This document shows positions 1 through 8,250 of a stretch of 64,000 nt of DNA, piece after piece. Position 1 is the first letter of the stretch, and every line of letters starts with the position of its first letter. Made by a program: the position numbers and the translations under genes. The DNA comes from Kaistella sp. (lineage in GTDB: Bacteria; Bacteroidota; Bacteroidia; Flavobacteriales; Weeksellaceae), in the NCBI GenBank assembly GCA_019459085.1, contig JAIBEW010000023.1, forward strand, positions 1 through 64,000, given 5' to 3'. The notes below the pieces were generated by a model. That model was not told the origin of the DNA and did not search any database. It worked only from the letters and a program-made list of their open reading frames with translations.

Positions 1-41
1 AATCATTTACTTGGTTGGGGATTTTTTTGTTGTTTTAGAAT

Positions 42-76
42 CAAGAGCCAAGAGCCAAGAGTCAAGATCCAAGAGC
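42..76 (+). repeat. Five tandem CAAGAGC heptamers
   Basis: Five consecutive 7-base units (CAAGAGC, CAAGAGC, CAAGAGT, CAAGATC, CAAGAGC) abut the 5S-like fragment exactly where the 5' half of the 5S gene would be expected. Related runs lie at 186-206 and 23736-23763. There are no spacers and no coding frame. Function unknown. Confidence 0.75.
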
Positions 77-133
77 GCGCGCCGATGGTACTGTCTCGTC
101 ATGAGTGACGAGAGGAGAGTAGGTCGTCGCCAG
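77..133 (+). pseudogene. 5S rRNA 3'-end fragment
   Basis: The stretch GCGCCGATGGTACTG, an 8-bp hairpin (TCTCGTCA, TGAG, TGACGAGA), then GGAGAGTAGGTCGTCGCCAG matches what I remember of the 3' half of Bacteroidota 5S rRNA (loop E/helix V region and 3' strand of helix I). The 5' half is absent and is replaced by CAAGAGC heptamers, so this cannot fold as a complete 5S rRNA. It is followed by a hairpin and T-run as a real 5S gene would be. I read it as a truncated duplicate of a 5S gene located just upstream of the window. Identification rests on recalled consensus, not on an alignment. Confidence 0.6.
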
Positions 134-146
134 TTTTTTTAAAGCT

Positions 147-175
147 CATCAATTTATTTTGATGGATTTTTTGCT
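147..175 (+). terminator. Terminator after the 5S fragment
   Basis: CATCAA and TTGATG form a 6-bp stem with a TTTATT loop, followed by GATTTTTTG. It sits where an rRNA-operon terminator belongs. Confidence 0.6.
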
Positions 176-185
176 GTTTTAGAAT

Positions 186-206
186 CAAGAATCAAGAGTC
201 AAGAGT
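186..206 (+). repeat. Three tandem CAAGA-type heptamers
   Basis: CAAGAAT, CAAGAGT, CAAGAGT follow the second copy of the terminator module. Same family as the run at 42-76. Confidence 0.65.
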
Positions 207-499
207 CAATATGATGTAGGCTGTAAGCAATACGCAGTATGCAGCAATCGGTAACAAGCGCCAATACTTAAAGCCTAAAGCTTTCTGTCGGGTTAGATTT
301 GGATCAGTGACAAGCGTGTTATTATTCGTAACTAGAGTGTTAACGTTTCAGGCAAGCCTGTTATCGCTTAACATCAAGCTTGATAATCATCAACGGTAAG
401 CCTGATAGCTCTAAAAGACACACTTATTAGTGCTAATGTACTGATTAATGGGGTAGAAAAAGGAAATAAGTAGCGGTTAGGATTCCCCTAATAATTCTG
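207..499. other. Gene-free stretch, 293 bp
   Basis: I see no open frame of note, no tRNA and no promoter consensus. It contains a perfect 12-bp palindrome ATCAAGCTTGAT at 373-384 and two short near-repeats of AAGCCTG followed by TTATCGCT or ATAGCT (about 355-369 and 402-414). A stretch around 215-240 (GCTGTAAGCAATACGCAGTATGC) looks like degenerate repeat debris. Confidence 0.5.
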
Positions 500-2107
500 T
501 TAAAACCGGCTCAGGATGCCCCAATGAATCTTCGTGTCTCCAAATTTCACAGGATTACCGAACTCATTCCCATTCGAAATCTGAAAACTCATCAGACCAA
601 TCGGCAGAAAGAAATTGAAGCCAAGACCAAAGCTGTAGAGCTTGGGCTTCTGGGCCAGTGTTTTGTTGTTTAGTTGCGCGTACTGTCCAAACACGTCGAA
701 AAAAGCCTGGTTTCCGATCAGATATCGGTATTCCGCTCCGGCGAGCGCATAATAATCCCCTAAAAGCGAATTCTCATTGAATCCCCGCAACGAATTCCAG
801 CCGCCGAAACGCAGCAGTTCATTAGAAGTGAGTTCCGTTTTCGAGTTCAAAAGCGCTCCTTCAGCCTTCAGGTTCAGGTAATTGTTTCCTTTGATGTGGA
901 AGTTCCGTTCACCGTAAAAATAATACCGCGATTGTGCCGAAGATCCTTCTTCTGTACCGTACAGCACCGAAAGCAGGTCATATTCTGCACGCAGTTTAGT
1001 CCGGTACATAAACAGTTCAACTTCCGAAGGCTCGCTGAAGTCGTACCAAACTCCAATACCCTTTTTAGTGAAATCTGAACCCTGTACATAGAGGGAATCG
1101 AGGACTGTTGATGTTTCGAAAGTTCCCCGTAGTCCCAGTTTCTGCCGGTTATTCACATGAAAATACACCGACGGCAGAAACTTTACAGTAGCAAAGGTTG
1201 AATCCTGACGGTAAATATTGGCATTGATATTGGTTCCTAAATTCGACTTAAAAAGATAGGGAATATCGCTCTGAAGATCGAAAGTCTGGCCTTTGTCGGG
1301 ATTCCGCTGCCAGAAAATATTGATGCTTTCGAAACCATTGAACATGTTGCGGAAATTCACATTCAGGCTTCCGTTAAAGGTAAATTTATCGGTCTTGTCG
1401 TTTCCGAAACCAAGGACGCCGTCGAAGGTGTTGGATTTCTTTTTCTGAAGGAAGAGGAAAACCTGGGTTGAATCTTTCGTGAAAAGTGTTTGAGGAGGCC
1501 TTTCCAAAGCAATGAAAGGATGGTTTTGCAGGGACTGATTGATCTGAACCAGATTCCTGTCGTCATAGATTTTGCCCTGGAATTCCTTTTCCAGATTTTT
1601 CACAAAACGTTTCGGCACCTTTTCGTACCCTTTGATGACAAACGCATTTATCTTTCGTTGTTTGCCTTTATTGATGTCGATTTCAACCTCCGGAACGCCG
1701 TTGATCATGCCGAGAAACCGTGTTTTAATCCGGCTGAATGAATAACCCTTATCGATGAAATTTCTGTTAATGACTTTTTTGAGAGAATCGAGGTTTTTAG
1801 TGAAGAATTCCGGTTTTGTCTTTAATGTTCTGGCTAAGGAATCAGATATTTTAACCGTTGCTTCGTTGAAGTTTTTGCCTTTATCGTAGAAGATTTCGGT
1901 TTTTTTGCCGTTTACCGAAACGTTTTTAAGTTCAGTGAGATAATAATAACTGTTCTGCGAAAGCGAATCAAGGAATTTTACGGCAGAAACCGAATCTTTA
2001 ACCTGCTTTTTCTGCTCGGTTTTCACATCAATTAACCAAAATTCCTTTTGCTGTGCATTTGCGAAAACACAGATGAAAAAAAGTATAAAAAGGAAATGGA
2101 TTTTCAA
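500..2107 (-). CDS. BamA/TamA-like outer membrane beta-barrel protein
   Basis: This 535-residue protein begins with a signal peptide (MKIHFLFILFFICVFANA) cut before QQ. Residues roughly 90-230 look POTRA-like (alternating strands and helices, with a KGYEKVPKRFVKNLEKEF segment), and the remainder is rich in alternating aromatic/polar strands typical of a 16-strand Omp85-type barrel, ending in the C-terminal Phe usual for outer membrane proteins (WGILSRF). The start codon is TTG; no in-frame ATG or GTG lies near, and the signal peptide fixes this start. It is the last gene of the operon, 29 bases after the SDR gene. The exact role (BamA, TamA or two-partner transporter type) cannot be settled; BamA itself is normally much longer. 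Confidence 0.7.
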   Translation of the reverse strand: MKIHFLFILFFICVFANAQQKEFWLIDVKTEQKKQVKDSVSAVKFLDSLSQNSYYYLTELKNVSVNGKKTEIFYDKGKNFNEATVKISDSLARTLKTKPEFFTKNLDSLKKVINRNFIDKGYSFSRIKTRFLGMINGVPEVEIDINKGKQRKINAFVIKGYEKVPKRFVKNLEKEFQGKIYDDRNLVQINQSLQNHPFIALERPPQTLFTKDSTQVFLFLQKKKSNTFDGVLGFGNDKTDKFTFNGSLNVNFRNMFNGFESINIFWQRNPDKGQTFDLQSDIPYLFKSNLGTNINANIYRQDSTFATVKFLPSVYFHVNNRQKLGLRGTFETSTVLDSLYVQGSDFTKKGIGVWYDFSEPSEVELFMYRTKLRAEYDLLSVLYGTEEGSSAQSRYYFYGERNFHIKGNNYLNLKAEGALLNSKTELTSNELLRFGGWNSLRGFNENSLLGDYYALAGAEYRYLIGNQAFFDVFGQYAQLNNKTLAQKPKLYSFGLGFNFFLPIGLMSFQISNGNEFGNPVKFGDTKIHWGILSRF

Positions 2108-2136
2108 CGGAAGGGGATATCTAATGTCAACTCTAA

Positions 2137-2925
2137 TTAGCTGAGTTTATTATATTTCTTCATGAGTTTTTCATAAAAAAGCTGCGGCAGGATCCATTTT
2201 AGCGGCACACCGATTTTCTGACCGAATTTCCCCAAATAATAATGCGGCTTCCAGGAGTTTTTATTCAGCAGATTTTCAATATAATTTGCCACTTCCTCCG
2301 GTTCTGAACCCTCATCAACATGCGCATTCATCAAAGAATATACGTGGTCAAAGGTTTGCTGATACGGTTCCGAAACCTTTGTTTTAACCCGGTTTTCGGC
2401 AATTTTTGTTTTGATGTCGCCCAAATGCAGCGTGCAGACTTCGATATTCCACGGATACACTTCATAACGGATTGCCTCCGTCACTTTATCGAGCGCCGAT
2501 TTGGAGGCGGAATAAAATCCACGGAAAGGCAGACCCATTTCGGAACCGATGCTCGAAATATTGATGATTTTTCCTGCTTTCTGTTCCCGCATTGTGGGTA
2601 AAATGGCGCTTATCATCTGCGCCGCACCCACCAGATTAAGGTTGAAGAGTTTGAGGATATCTTCTTTTGACGAATCTTCCACAGCTCCTACCATTCCCAT
2701 TCCGGCGTTGTTGATCAACACATCGATTCGGGTTTGTGTTTTTAAAATTTCTGTAATGGCATTCTGAACCTGAGAGTTATCGGTAATATCGGTCGGAATG
2801 GTTGTAAAATAAGGTGATTCCACCATTTTTCTGCTCAGTCCGAAAACATGATGTCCTTTTTTACCGAAAAACTGCGCCAAAGCAAAACCGATTCCTGCAG
2901 ATGTTCCTGTGATGATGATTGTCAT
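2137..2925 (-). CDS. Short-chain dehydrogenase/reductase (SDR) family oxidoreductase
   Basis: A classical SDR of 262 residues: the nucleotide-binding TGTSAGIG motif lies at residues 7-14, the NNAG motif near residue 91, and the catalytic tetrad's YSASK (Tyr-x-x-x-Lys) near residue 158, with the partner Ser in the ISSIGSE segment. The family uses NAD(P)H to reduce carbonyls or oxidise alcohols. The C-terminal tail (HYYLGKFGQKIGVPLKW) resembles SDRs acting on lipid-type substrates, but the substrate is unknown. It starts six bases after aroA ends and is followed by the outer membrane barrel gene, so it is cotranscribed with both; this context gives no clear functional link. Confidence 0.9.
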   Translation of the reverse strand: MTIIITGTSAGIGFALAQFFGKKGHHVFGLSRKMVESPYFTTIPTDITDNSQVQNAITEILKTQTRIDVLINNAGMGMVGAVEDSSKEDILKLFNLNLVGAAQMISAILPTMREQKAGKIINISSIGSEMGLPFRGFYSASKSALDKVTEAIRYEVYPWNIEVCTLHLGDIKTKIAENRVKTKVSEPYQQTFDHVYSLMNAHVDEGSEPEEVANYIENLLNKNSWKPHYYLGKFGQKIGVPLKWILPQLFYEKLMKKYNKLS

Positions 2926-2931
2926 TTTTTG

Positions 2932-4155
2932 TTATTCAATAAGTTCAGCAAAATCCCGCCAAAAGTCAGGATACGATTTTTCAACGACTTCGGTACTTTC
3001 AATATTCAGTTCTTTCACGAGACAGAAAGGCGCAAAACTCATTGCCATTCGGTGATCGCTGTATGTTTCGATGATGATATTTTCATTAGGTTCAAAAAAC
3101 TTTAACGAAAAAATGGAGTCTTCAGTAATTTCTGAGATACAGCCGATTTTAAACAGTTCGTTTTTCAAAGCCAGAAGCCGGTCGGTTTCCTTTACTTTTA
3201 AAGTCGAAAGTCCGGTGATTTCGAAATGAATATTCAGTGCGGTCGCAGTTACGCATAGTGTTTGTGCAATATCCGGACAATCGTTCATGTTCACGATAAT
3301 TTTTTTCGGATAAATAAACTGCTGTTCCGGAAGAAGCGAAATTCTGCTTTCAGAACCTTCCGAAATGGTATTCACGCCAAAAAAACTCCAGTAAAGATCT
3401 TTGATCACCGAATCGCCCTGAAGTGAATACGGCCGGAAACATTTTAGATTGATGCATTGCCGCCCGATTGCAGCAAGGGAGTAAAAATACGAAGCCGAAC
3501 TCCAGTCGCTTTCTACAACGAATTTAATCAGCTGTGAAGTTTTTTCAGTTTCCAGGTTTGGTGAAATCTGGATCAGATTTCCCTCGCCATGATTTGGAAT
3601 TCCGAGATTTCTGAGAATTTTAAGCGTCATATCCAGATAAGGACGCGAGGTGACCTTCCCTTCCAGGTGAATTTCGAGACCGTTTTCCAGCTTTGGACCG
3701 ATCAGCATTAATGAAGAAATAAACTGGCTCGAAATGTTGGCAGGAATATGAACTTGGTTTTTTTTGATTTTTTTTCCGACGATTTTTAAAGGCGGAAAAC
3801 CCTCATTTTCCGTGTAGGTAATTTCCGCCCCCAGTTCATTCAAAGCATCTACGAGGGGCTTAATAGGCCTCTCTTTCATCCTTTCAGAACCGGTTAAAAC
3901 AACGGTTTTACCTTCCTGAATCGCAAAATAAGAGGTGAGGAAACGCATGGCAGTTCCGGCATGATGAATATCGATGACTGGCGCGTCGCTTTCCAGCGCG
4001 TTTTTTAAAAGCTGCGTGTCCTGTGAATTGGAAATATTCTCAATAATGATGTTTTCAAAAAGCTTGTGCAGGATTAGCAGACGGTTCGAAATGCTTTTGG
4101 AACCGCTGATTTCTATGGTTTTATTCCCCAGTAATTTTGACTTTTTTAAAAACAT
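2932..4155 (-). CDS. aroA: 3-phosphoshikimate 1-carboxyvinyltransferase (EPSP synthase)
   Basis: Sixth step of the shikimate pathway: joins phosphoenolpyruvate to shikimate 3-phosphate. The family landmarks are present in order: SGSKSISNR at the N-terminus (substrate-binding Lys and Ser), HAGTAMRFL near residue 66 (the usual NAGTAMR motif), ERMKERPI near residue 92, SSQF near 142, ESDWSSASYF near 216, the KETDR motif near 324 and YSDHRMAMSFA near 367. At 407 residues it is slightly shorter than the E. coli enzyme (427), as is common in flavobacteria. It lies 14 bases after the MazG-like gene and 6 bases before the SDR gene, inside one operon. Sensitivity class to inhibitors cannot be judged from this. 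Confidence 0.96.
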   Translation of the reverse strand: MFLKKSKLLGNKTIEISGSKSISNRLLILHKLFENIIIENISNSQDTQLLKNALESDAPVIDIHHAGTAMRFLTSYFAIQEGKTVVLTGSERMKERPIKPLVDALNELGAEITYTENEGFPPLKIVGKKIKKNQVHIPANISSQFISSLMLIGPKLENGLEIHLEGKVTSRPYLDMTLKILRNLGIPNHGEGNLIQISPNLETEKTSQLIKFVVESDWSSASYFYSLAAIGRQCINLKCFRPYSLQGDSVIKDLYWSFFGVNTISEGSESRISLLPEQQFIYPKKIIVNMNDCPDIAQTLCVTATALNIHFEITGLSTLKVKETDRLLALKNELFKIGCISEITEDSIFSLKFFEPNENIIIETYSDHRMAMSFAPFCLVKELNIESTEVVEKSYPDFWRDFAELIE

Positions 4156-4169
4156 ATCGAAGACATCAG

Positions 4170-4496
4170 TTATTTCAGCTTTTCGTTATTTTGATGACGG
4201 TCGGAATCTCTTTCGGTTTTCTTTTTCATTTTGGCGTCGAAAGCGGCCTGAAGATCGGTTCCTGTTTGGTTTGCCAAACATAAAACAACAAATAAAACAT
4301 CGGCAAGTTCTTCGCCCAGATCTTTCGTCAGATCACTTTCTTTTTCGCTTTGTTCCCCGTACCGCCGTGCAATAATTCTGGCCACTTCGCCTACTTCTTC
4401 AGTGAGAATTGCCATATTCGTGAGCTCGTTAAAATACCGGACTCCAACGTTTTTTATCCATTCATCAGCTTCCTGCTGGAGTTTTGTGATTTCCAT
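4170..4496 (-). CDS. MazG-like nucleotide pyrophosphohydrolase
   Basis: A 108-residue all-helical protein with the MazG metal-binding pattern: EEVGEVARIIARRYGE at residues 29-44 (the ExxE half) and EELADVLFVVLCLANQTGTDL at residues 62-82 (the ExxD half). Such single-domain enzymes hydrolyse nucleoside triphosphates to monophosphates and pyrophosphate, often to clear aberrant nucleotides. The C-terminal 20 residues are very charged (MKKKTERDSDRHQN). Substrate is not predictable. It lies 12 bases downstream of the lipoprotein gene and 14 bases before aroA. Confidence 0.88.
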   Translation of the reverse strand: MEITKLQQEADEWIKNVGVRYFNELTNMAILTEEVGEVARIIARRYGEQSEKESDLTKDLGEELADVLFVVLCLANQTGTDLQAAFDAKMKKKTERDSDRHQNNEKLK

Positions 4497-4508
4497 GATT
4501 CAGTTAAT

Positions 4509-5909
4509 TTACTGATAAGCACCTACAGTAGGGCTGGATGTTCTGCTGACTTTCACGATATCAAAAGGAACAGTTGCCGCGACAGCCACGTCGCCTTTGT
4601 TTTTCGCAGGTGAATCTGCTGCAACGCGTAAATTCATCATTTCCGTAAAATGATTCGTGAATTTGGGATCCTGATTTTTTAAGGACGAAATCACATTAGG
4701 ATTCGCATCGAACACAAATCCTGCGCTGCTTTCGTATTTTAAAAGGGAATTCCTTATCTGATAATTGAATATTTGCCCTGAAATCGGTTTGAACTGTACC
4801 GAATTGGGCACATTCCCGTAAACAACAGAATTCTTCAGATTTAGTGTTAAAGCACCGTTCTCCGTCTGTCCGTCCGGATTAAGCCATTCGTTTGTTACAT
4901 AAATCCCGAAAGCGGCAGTCGTAGCATTCAGATTCCAGTAATTGGCGATGGTGGAATGAACGATATTGTAAGTTCCGCCTTTGTAAATTCCAAAAGCCGC
5001 ATCACCGCAATTATTCATGACCAGATTCTCAGTACTTACTGTTGAATTCACTGCATAAATTCCGTATTCCTGGAAAGTATGGATGATGGAATTCTTAATA
5101 TTCGCAGTGGTTTCTTTTAGATCCAGACCTCTTGTTCCGCCGAAAATTCTCGCGTAATTCATATTAAGCTGCGAGCCTGATTCGAAACGGATAGAATTCC
5201 AGTTTTTCGGAACAGTGTCGTATTTGGTATCGTTCCGGTCGCCCCGGAAAATTACTTCACTGGTCAGATCTCCGTTCACATTCATGATGGCGCCCGCAGA
5301 AATCTTCATTCCGCTGTTTTTGTGGAAATACACTTTCGTGCCCTGCTGAATATTGAGAACAGATCCCGGACCCACCGTTAAATCGCCGTAAATAATTTTG
5401 GCTTTGTTGTTGGTCCAGTTGATGTTTCCGGTTAAAATATTCGTGTTGGAGCCCGTTTTAACAAAAAATTCGGCATCCTGAACGACTGAAAACAGTGTAA
5501 CATGTTGTGTGGAAGCCGGACTCTGGAAGACAATCTGGTCTTCGGCAATTGCCTGAACGCCGATTGCAGTTGGCGCAATTTCCACAAAAATATAAAGGCT
5601 GTCTTTTTTTCTTAAAGGAACATTGCTGAATTCATACCCGGATTTTCCGTCAACGTTGATGCGGTAGGGAGATTCTACGCCGCCAAAAAGGGAAATTGTC
5701 GGAATTAAAATATCTTTGTCTTCGTCATTATACACTTTCACGGCATAGGTTTCTGACCGAACCTGATGGTAAACCGTATCACAGAATACCGTATCACGCG
5801 AAAATCGCAGGTCCTGAGTCGGCGGATCAAAGGTAATATCGTCGCGGTTGCAGGAAAAAACCAGAAGCAGTGCCCAAAAGCCAAACGCGCTCAGTATTTT
5901 AAGTTTCAT
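4509..5909 (-). CDS. Secreted lipoprotein with beta-helix-like region
   Basis: A 466-residue protein beginning MKLKILSAFGFWALLLVFSC, a lipoprotein signal with the lipid-acceptor Cys at about residue 20. The ORF track extends 16 residues further upstream, but the signal peptide fixes the start at 5909. Residues about 60-130 look like an immunoglobulin-like all-beta domain; residues about 150-400 show short repeating strands rich in Asn and Gly (LTSEVIFRGD, SQLNMNYARIFG, NLVMNNCGDAAFGIY) typical of a right-handed parallel beta-helix. It is the first gene of the operon running to position 500. I know similar flavobacterial lipoproteins but no assigned function; carbohydrate binding or surface structure are possible. 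Confidence 0.8.
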   Translation of the reverse strand: MKLKILSAFGFWALLLVFSCNRDDITFDPPTQDLRFSRDTVFCDTVYHQVRSETYAVKVYNDEDKDILIPTISLFGGVESPYRINVDGKSGYEFSNVPLRKKDSLYIFVEIAPTAIGVQAIAEDQIVFQSPASTQHVTLFSVVQDAEFFVKTGSNTNILTGNINWTNNKAKIIYGDLTVGPGSVLNIQQGTKVYFHKNSGMKISAGAIMNVNGDLTSEVIFRGDRNDTKYDTVPKNWNSIRFESGSQLNMNYARIFGGTRGLDLKETTANIKNSIIHTFQEYGIYAVNSTVSTENLVMNNCGDAAFGIYKGGTYNIVHSTIANYWNLNATTAAFGIYVTNEWLNPDGQTENGALTLNLKNSVVYGNVPNSVQFKPISGQIFNYQIRNSLLKYESSAGFVFDANPNVISSLKNQDPKFTNHFTEMMNLRVAADSPAKNKGDVAVAATVPFDIVKVSRTSSPTVGAYQ

Positions 5910-5984
5910 AAGAGTAGAATTAAGGATTTCAAATTTAATGAAAATTAGTGAAAACAAATACGATTAAAAATTTTAGGTTTCTTC

Positions 5985-6015
5985 TTTGCGTAATCAAAAA
6001 AAAGTTCTATTTTTG
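5985..6015 (+). promoter_or_regulatory. rpmE2 promoter (Bacteroidota consensus)
   Basis: TTTG at 5985-5988, 19 bases, then TATTTTTG at 6008-6015, a full match to the TTTG/TAnnTTTG primary sigma-factor consensus. The start codon lies 72 bases downstream, leaving a leader of about 65 bases. Confidence 0.75.
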
Positions 6016-6087
6016 CAGTCTAAAATTTGGCAGAGGAATACCATTACTGTTTCAAAAGCAAATTTTCTAAAATTTAAATAATCAGTT

Positions 6088-6339
6088 ATGAAAAACGGAA
6101 TCCACCCAGAAAATTATAGACTTGTTGTATTCAAAGATATGAGTAACGACGAGATGTTTATCTGCAAATCTACAGCAGATACCAAAGATACCATTGAATA
6201 CGAAGGAGAAAGCTTTCCTTTGATCAAAATGGAAATCTCATCTACTTCTCACCCATTCTACACCGGTAAAACCAAATTGGTAGATACAGCAGGTAGAGTA
6301 GACAAGTTCATGAACAAATACAAGAAATTCGCAAAATAA
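6088..6339 (+). CDS. rpmE2: 50S ribosomal protein L31, type B
   Basis: An 83-residue protein opening [19 protein letters not shown] and ending [17 protein letters not shown], the type B L31 form. It has a single Cys (MFICKST), so it lacks the four-Cys zinc site of type A L31; in many bacteria the zinc-free form substitutes when zinc is scarce, but flavobacteria often have only this form. It is monocistronic, with a consensus promoter upstream and a strong terminator 22 bases after the stop. Confidence 0.95.
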   Translation: MKNGIHPENYRLVVFKDMSNDEMFICKSTADTKDTIEYEGESFPLIKMEISSTSHPFYTGKTKLVDTAGRVDKFMNKYKKFAK

Positions 6340-6360
6340 TTTTTGCCGCATTTATAAAAA

Positions 6361-6391
6361 AGTCTTTCAATTTTTTGAAGGACTTTTTTTT
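6361..6391 (+). terminator. Terminator after rpmE2
   Basis: AGTCTTTCAA and TTGAAGGACT form a 10-bp stem (one G-U pair) around TTTT, followed by a run of T. Confidence 0.9.
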
Positions 6392-6436
6392 ATTGTAAAT
6401 TTGAAGAGAAAATTACTCCTTTAAACTGATAATTAT

Positions 6437-7597
6437 ATGCAGCTTGTTTTTTCGGATGCGCAGTATTGGGAAGACTTCCTTCCGCTCACTTTTACCCGGC
6501 CTGTTGCAGAAATGCGATGCGGAATCCTGACTTTTTCTGAAAGATGGCAGAAATTATTGGACAATTCCGATATTTCTTACATCACCGAGGATTTTCTTCA
6601 GCATAAATTCAAAAAACCGGAAGCGGTGGAAAGCCTTTTCATTGTTCCGAACTTTTTACCATCAGAGCAGGTTCTGGATCAGATTAAAAATCTGAAACTT
6701 GGTGAAGCACTCGTCTTTGAAAACGAACTTCTGGCGGTGAAAATCAACATGCAGAACTTTTCATTAAGCCATATCGAAAAGATGACGGACATTGACGAAG
6801 AGATAACTTTTTTCAGGAAAACCACAGATCTATTTTCCTACAACCAAAAAGCCATCGATTTCGATTTCGATTTAATTACAAATGGCCGGATGTCTCAGGA
6901 ACTGTCATCAACAAATGGTTTTCTGGGCGATAAAAAAGATCTTTTTATTGAAGAAGGTGCGTCGGTGGAATATTCCACCTTAAACACCAAAACAGGCAAA
7001 ATTTATATCGGAAAAAACGCCGAAGTCATGGAAGGATGCCACCTTCGCGGTCCAATTGCGCTGTGTGAAGAATCAACATTCAATCTGGGTGCTAAAATTT
7101 ATGGCGCAACAACCATTGGTCCGCATTCAAAAGTCGGCGGCGAAGTGAATAATATTGTCATGTTCGGATATTCAAACAAAGGACATGACGGCTTTGTCGG
7201 GAATTCTGTGATTGGCGAGTGGTGTAATCTTGGTGCAGATACGAACTCTTCGAACCTTAAAAACAATTATTCCACCGTAAAATTATGGAATTACAGGCTT
7301 AAAGATTTTGAAGACACCGGTTTACAGTTTTGCGGATTAATTATGGGAGACCATGCCAAAGCCGCGATCAACACGCAGTTCAATACCGGAACCGTTGTCG
7401 GAATGGCCGGAAATATTTTCAAACCCGGTTTTCCACCCAATTATATTGCCAATTTCAGCTGGGGCGGATTGAAAGACGATGAGAAATTCAGACTCGACAA
7501 AGCGTATGAAGTTGCTGCAAGAGTGATGGAAAGAAGGAAAATAGCTTTTACAGATGAAGACAAAGAGATTTTTAAATATGTTTATGCAGAATACTGA
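6437..7597 (+). CDS. GlmU-family putative sugar nucleotidyltransferase
   Basis: A 386-residue protein of the Bacteroidota GlmU-like family. The N-terminus (MQLVFSDAQYWEDFLPLTFTRPVAEMRCGILT) is the conserved opening of these proteins and stands in place of a standard nucleotidyltransferase LxAGxGTR loop, which is absent. Residues about 175-330 form a left-handed beta-helix of hexapeptide repeats (IGKNAEVMEGCHLRGPIALC, LGAKIYGATTIGPHSKVGG), ending in the NTGTVVGMAGNIFKPGFPP stretch seen in acyltransferases. The real substrate is unknown; involvement in nucleotide-sugar or envelope synthesis is inferred. Monocistronic, with a terminator 50 bases downstream. Confidence 0.85.
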   Translation: MQLVFSDAQYWEDFLPLTFTRPVAEMRCGILTFSERWQKLLDNSDISYITEDFLQHKFKKPEAVESLFIVPNFLPSEQVLDQIKNLKLGEALVFENELLAVKINMQNFSLSHIEKMTDIDEEITFFRKTTDLFSYNQKAIDFDFDLITNGRMSQELSSTNGFLGDKKDLFIEEGASVEYSTLNTKTGKIYIGKNAEVMEGCHLRGPIALCEESTFNLGAKIYGATTIGPHSKVGGEVNNIVMFGYSNKGHDGFVGNSVIGEWCNLGADTNSSNLKNNYSTVKLWNYRLKDFEDTGLQFCGLIMGDHAKAAINTQFNTGTVVGMAGNIFKPGFPPNYIANFSWGGLKDDEKFRLDKAYEVAARVMERRKIAFTDEDKEIFKYVYAEY

Positions 7598-7646
7598 TGG
7601 TACTCACGCAAATATTACCTGGTTATATTTTGATAAAAAACATCAG

Positions 7647-7674
7647 ACTTCAAACTCGTTTTGAAGTTTTTTTA
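7647..7674 (+). terminator. Terminator after the GlmU-like gene
   Basis: ACTTCAAA and TTTGAAGT pair around CTCGT, followed by seven T. Confidence 0.85.
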
Positions 7675-7727
7675 TTTTGATGTAATATATTCCGCAAATT
7701 AGTTGTCTTACCTACAGAAACAAAACT

Positions 7728-8240
7728 ATGACTCACGAAACCTTCAGAGATACGGTCTTTTGTCTTAAAGACGAAATGTACCGTTTTGCGAAAAGATTCG
7801 TGATGAGCAGTGACGAAGCGGAAGATGTTGTTCAGGATCTGATGCTGAAATTCTGGCAGAAAAAAGAAGAACTCGCGAATTTTGGAAGCCTGAAATCCTA
7901 CGCCCTGAAATCCGTTAAAAATGAATGCCTGAACCGGTTAAGGCACCACGACGTAAAAATGGGTTTTGCAGATTTTCAGGTGTACAGGAGCGAAAGGTAT
8001 CAGATGGACACTAACAATTTAAAGGAACAGATTCTTCAGTTCATCAATGCGCTTCCGGAAAAACAGAAAGCCGTAATTCACCTGAAAGATGTAGAGGAAT
8101 ATGAAGTGAAAGAGATAGCGGAAGTGCTGGAAATGGAAGAAAATGCAGTAAGGGTGAATCTGATGCGCGCGCGTCAGAAAATCAAGGAGCAGATTCAGAA
8201 ACTCATGGACTTCGAAAACAGAATGATTGAAAATTTATAA
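7728..8240 (+). CDS. RNA polymerase sigma factor, ECF (sigma-70 family)
   Basis: A 170-residue ECF-type sigma factor. Region 2 spans roughly residues 8-75, with SSDEAEDVVQDLMLKFWQK for core binding and -10 recognition; region 4 spans about 115-160 (LPEKQKAVIHLKDVEEYEVKEIAEVLEMEENAVRVNLMRARQKIKEQ), a helix-turn-helix for -35 recognition. Regions 1.1, 1.2 and 3 are missing, as usual for this group. It heads a four-gene cluster with a small membrane protein 10 bases downstream in the place of an anti-sigma factor, and two DUF4252 proteins. The cluster order recurs, to my knowledge, in related flavobacteria; the inducing signal is unknown. Confidence 0.93.
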   Translation: MTHETFRDTVFCLKDEMYRFAKRFVMSSDEAEDVVQDLMLKFWQKKEELANFGSLKSYALKSVKNECLNRLRHHDVKMGFADFQVYRSERYQMDTNNLKEQILQFINALPEKQKAVIHLKDVEEYEVKEIAEVLEMEENAVRVNLMRARQKIKEQIQKLMDFENRMIENL

Positions 8241-8250
8241 ATGACTCATC

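Larger units (their letters stand above)
19..190 (+). repeat. Duplicated rRNA-terminator/heptamer module (two copies)
   Basis: A segment reading GGATTTTTTTGTTGTTTTAG followed by AATCAAGA occurs at 19-46 and again, with one base fewer and one substitution, at 164-190. Each copy leads into a run of CAAGA-type heptamers. The second copy directly follows the 5S-like fragment and its hairpin, so the first copy probably marks the end of a genuine rRNA operon lying just outside the window. The arrangement looks like a partial tandem duplication of an rRNA-operon tail. The repeat itself is seen; the origin is inferred. Confidence 0.6.

Noticed and set aside
42-206. CRISPR array at the CAAGAGC heptamers
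   Set aside because: The seven-base units abut without spacers and no cas gene is present in the window.
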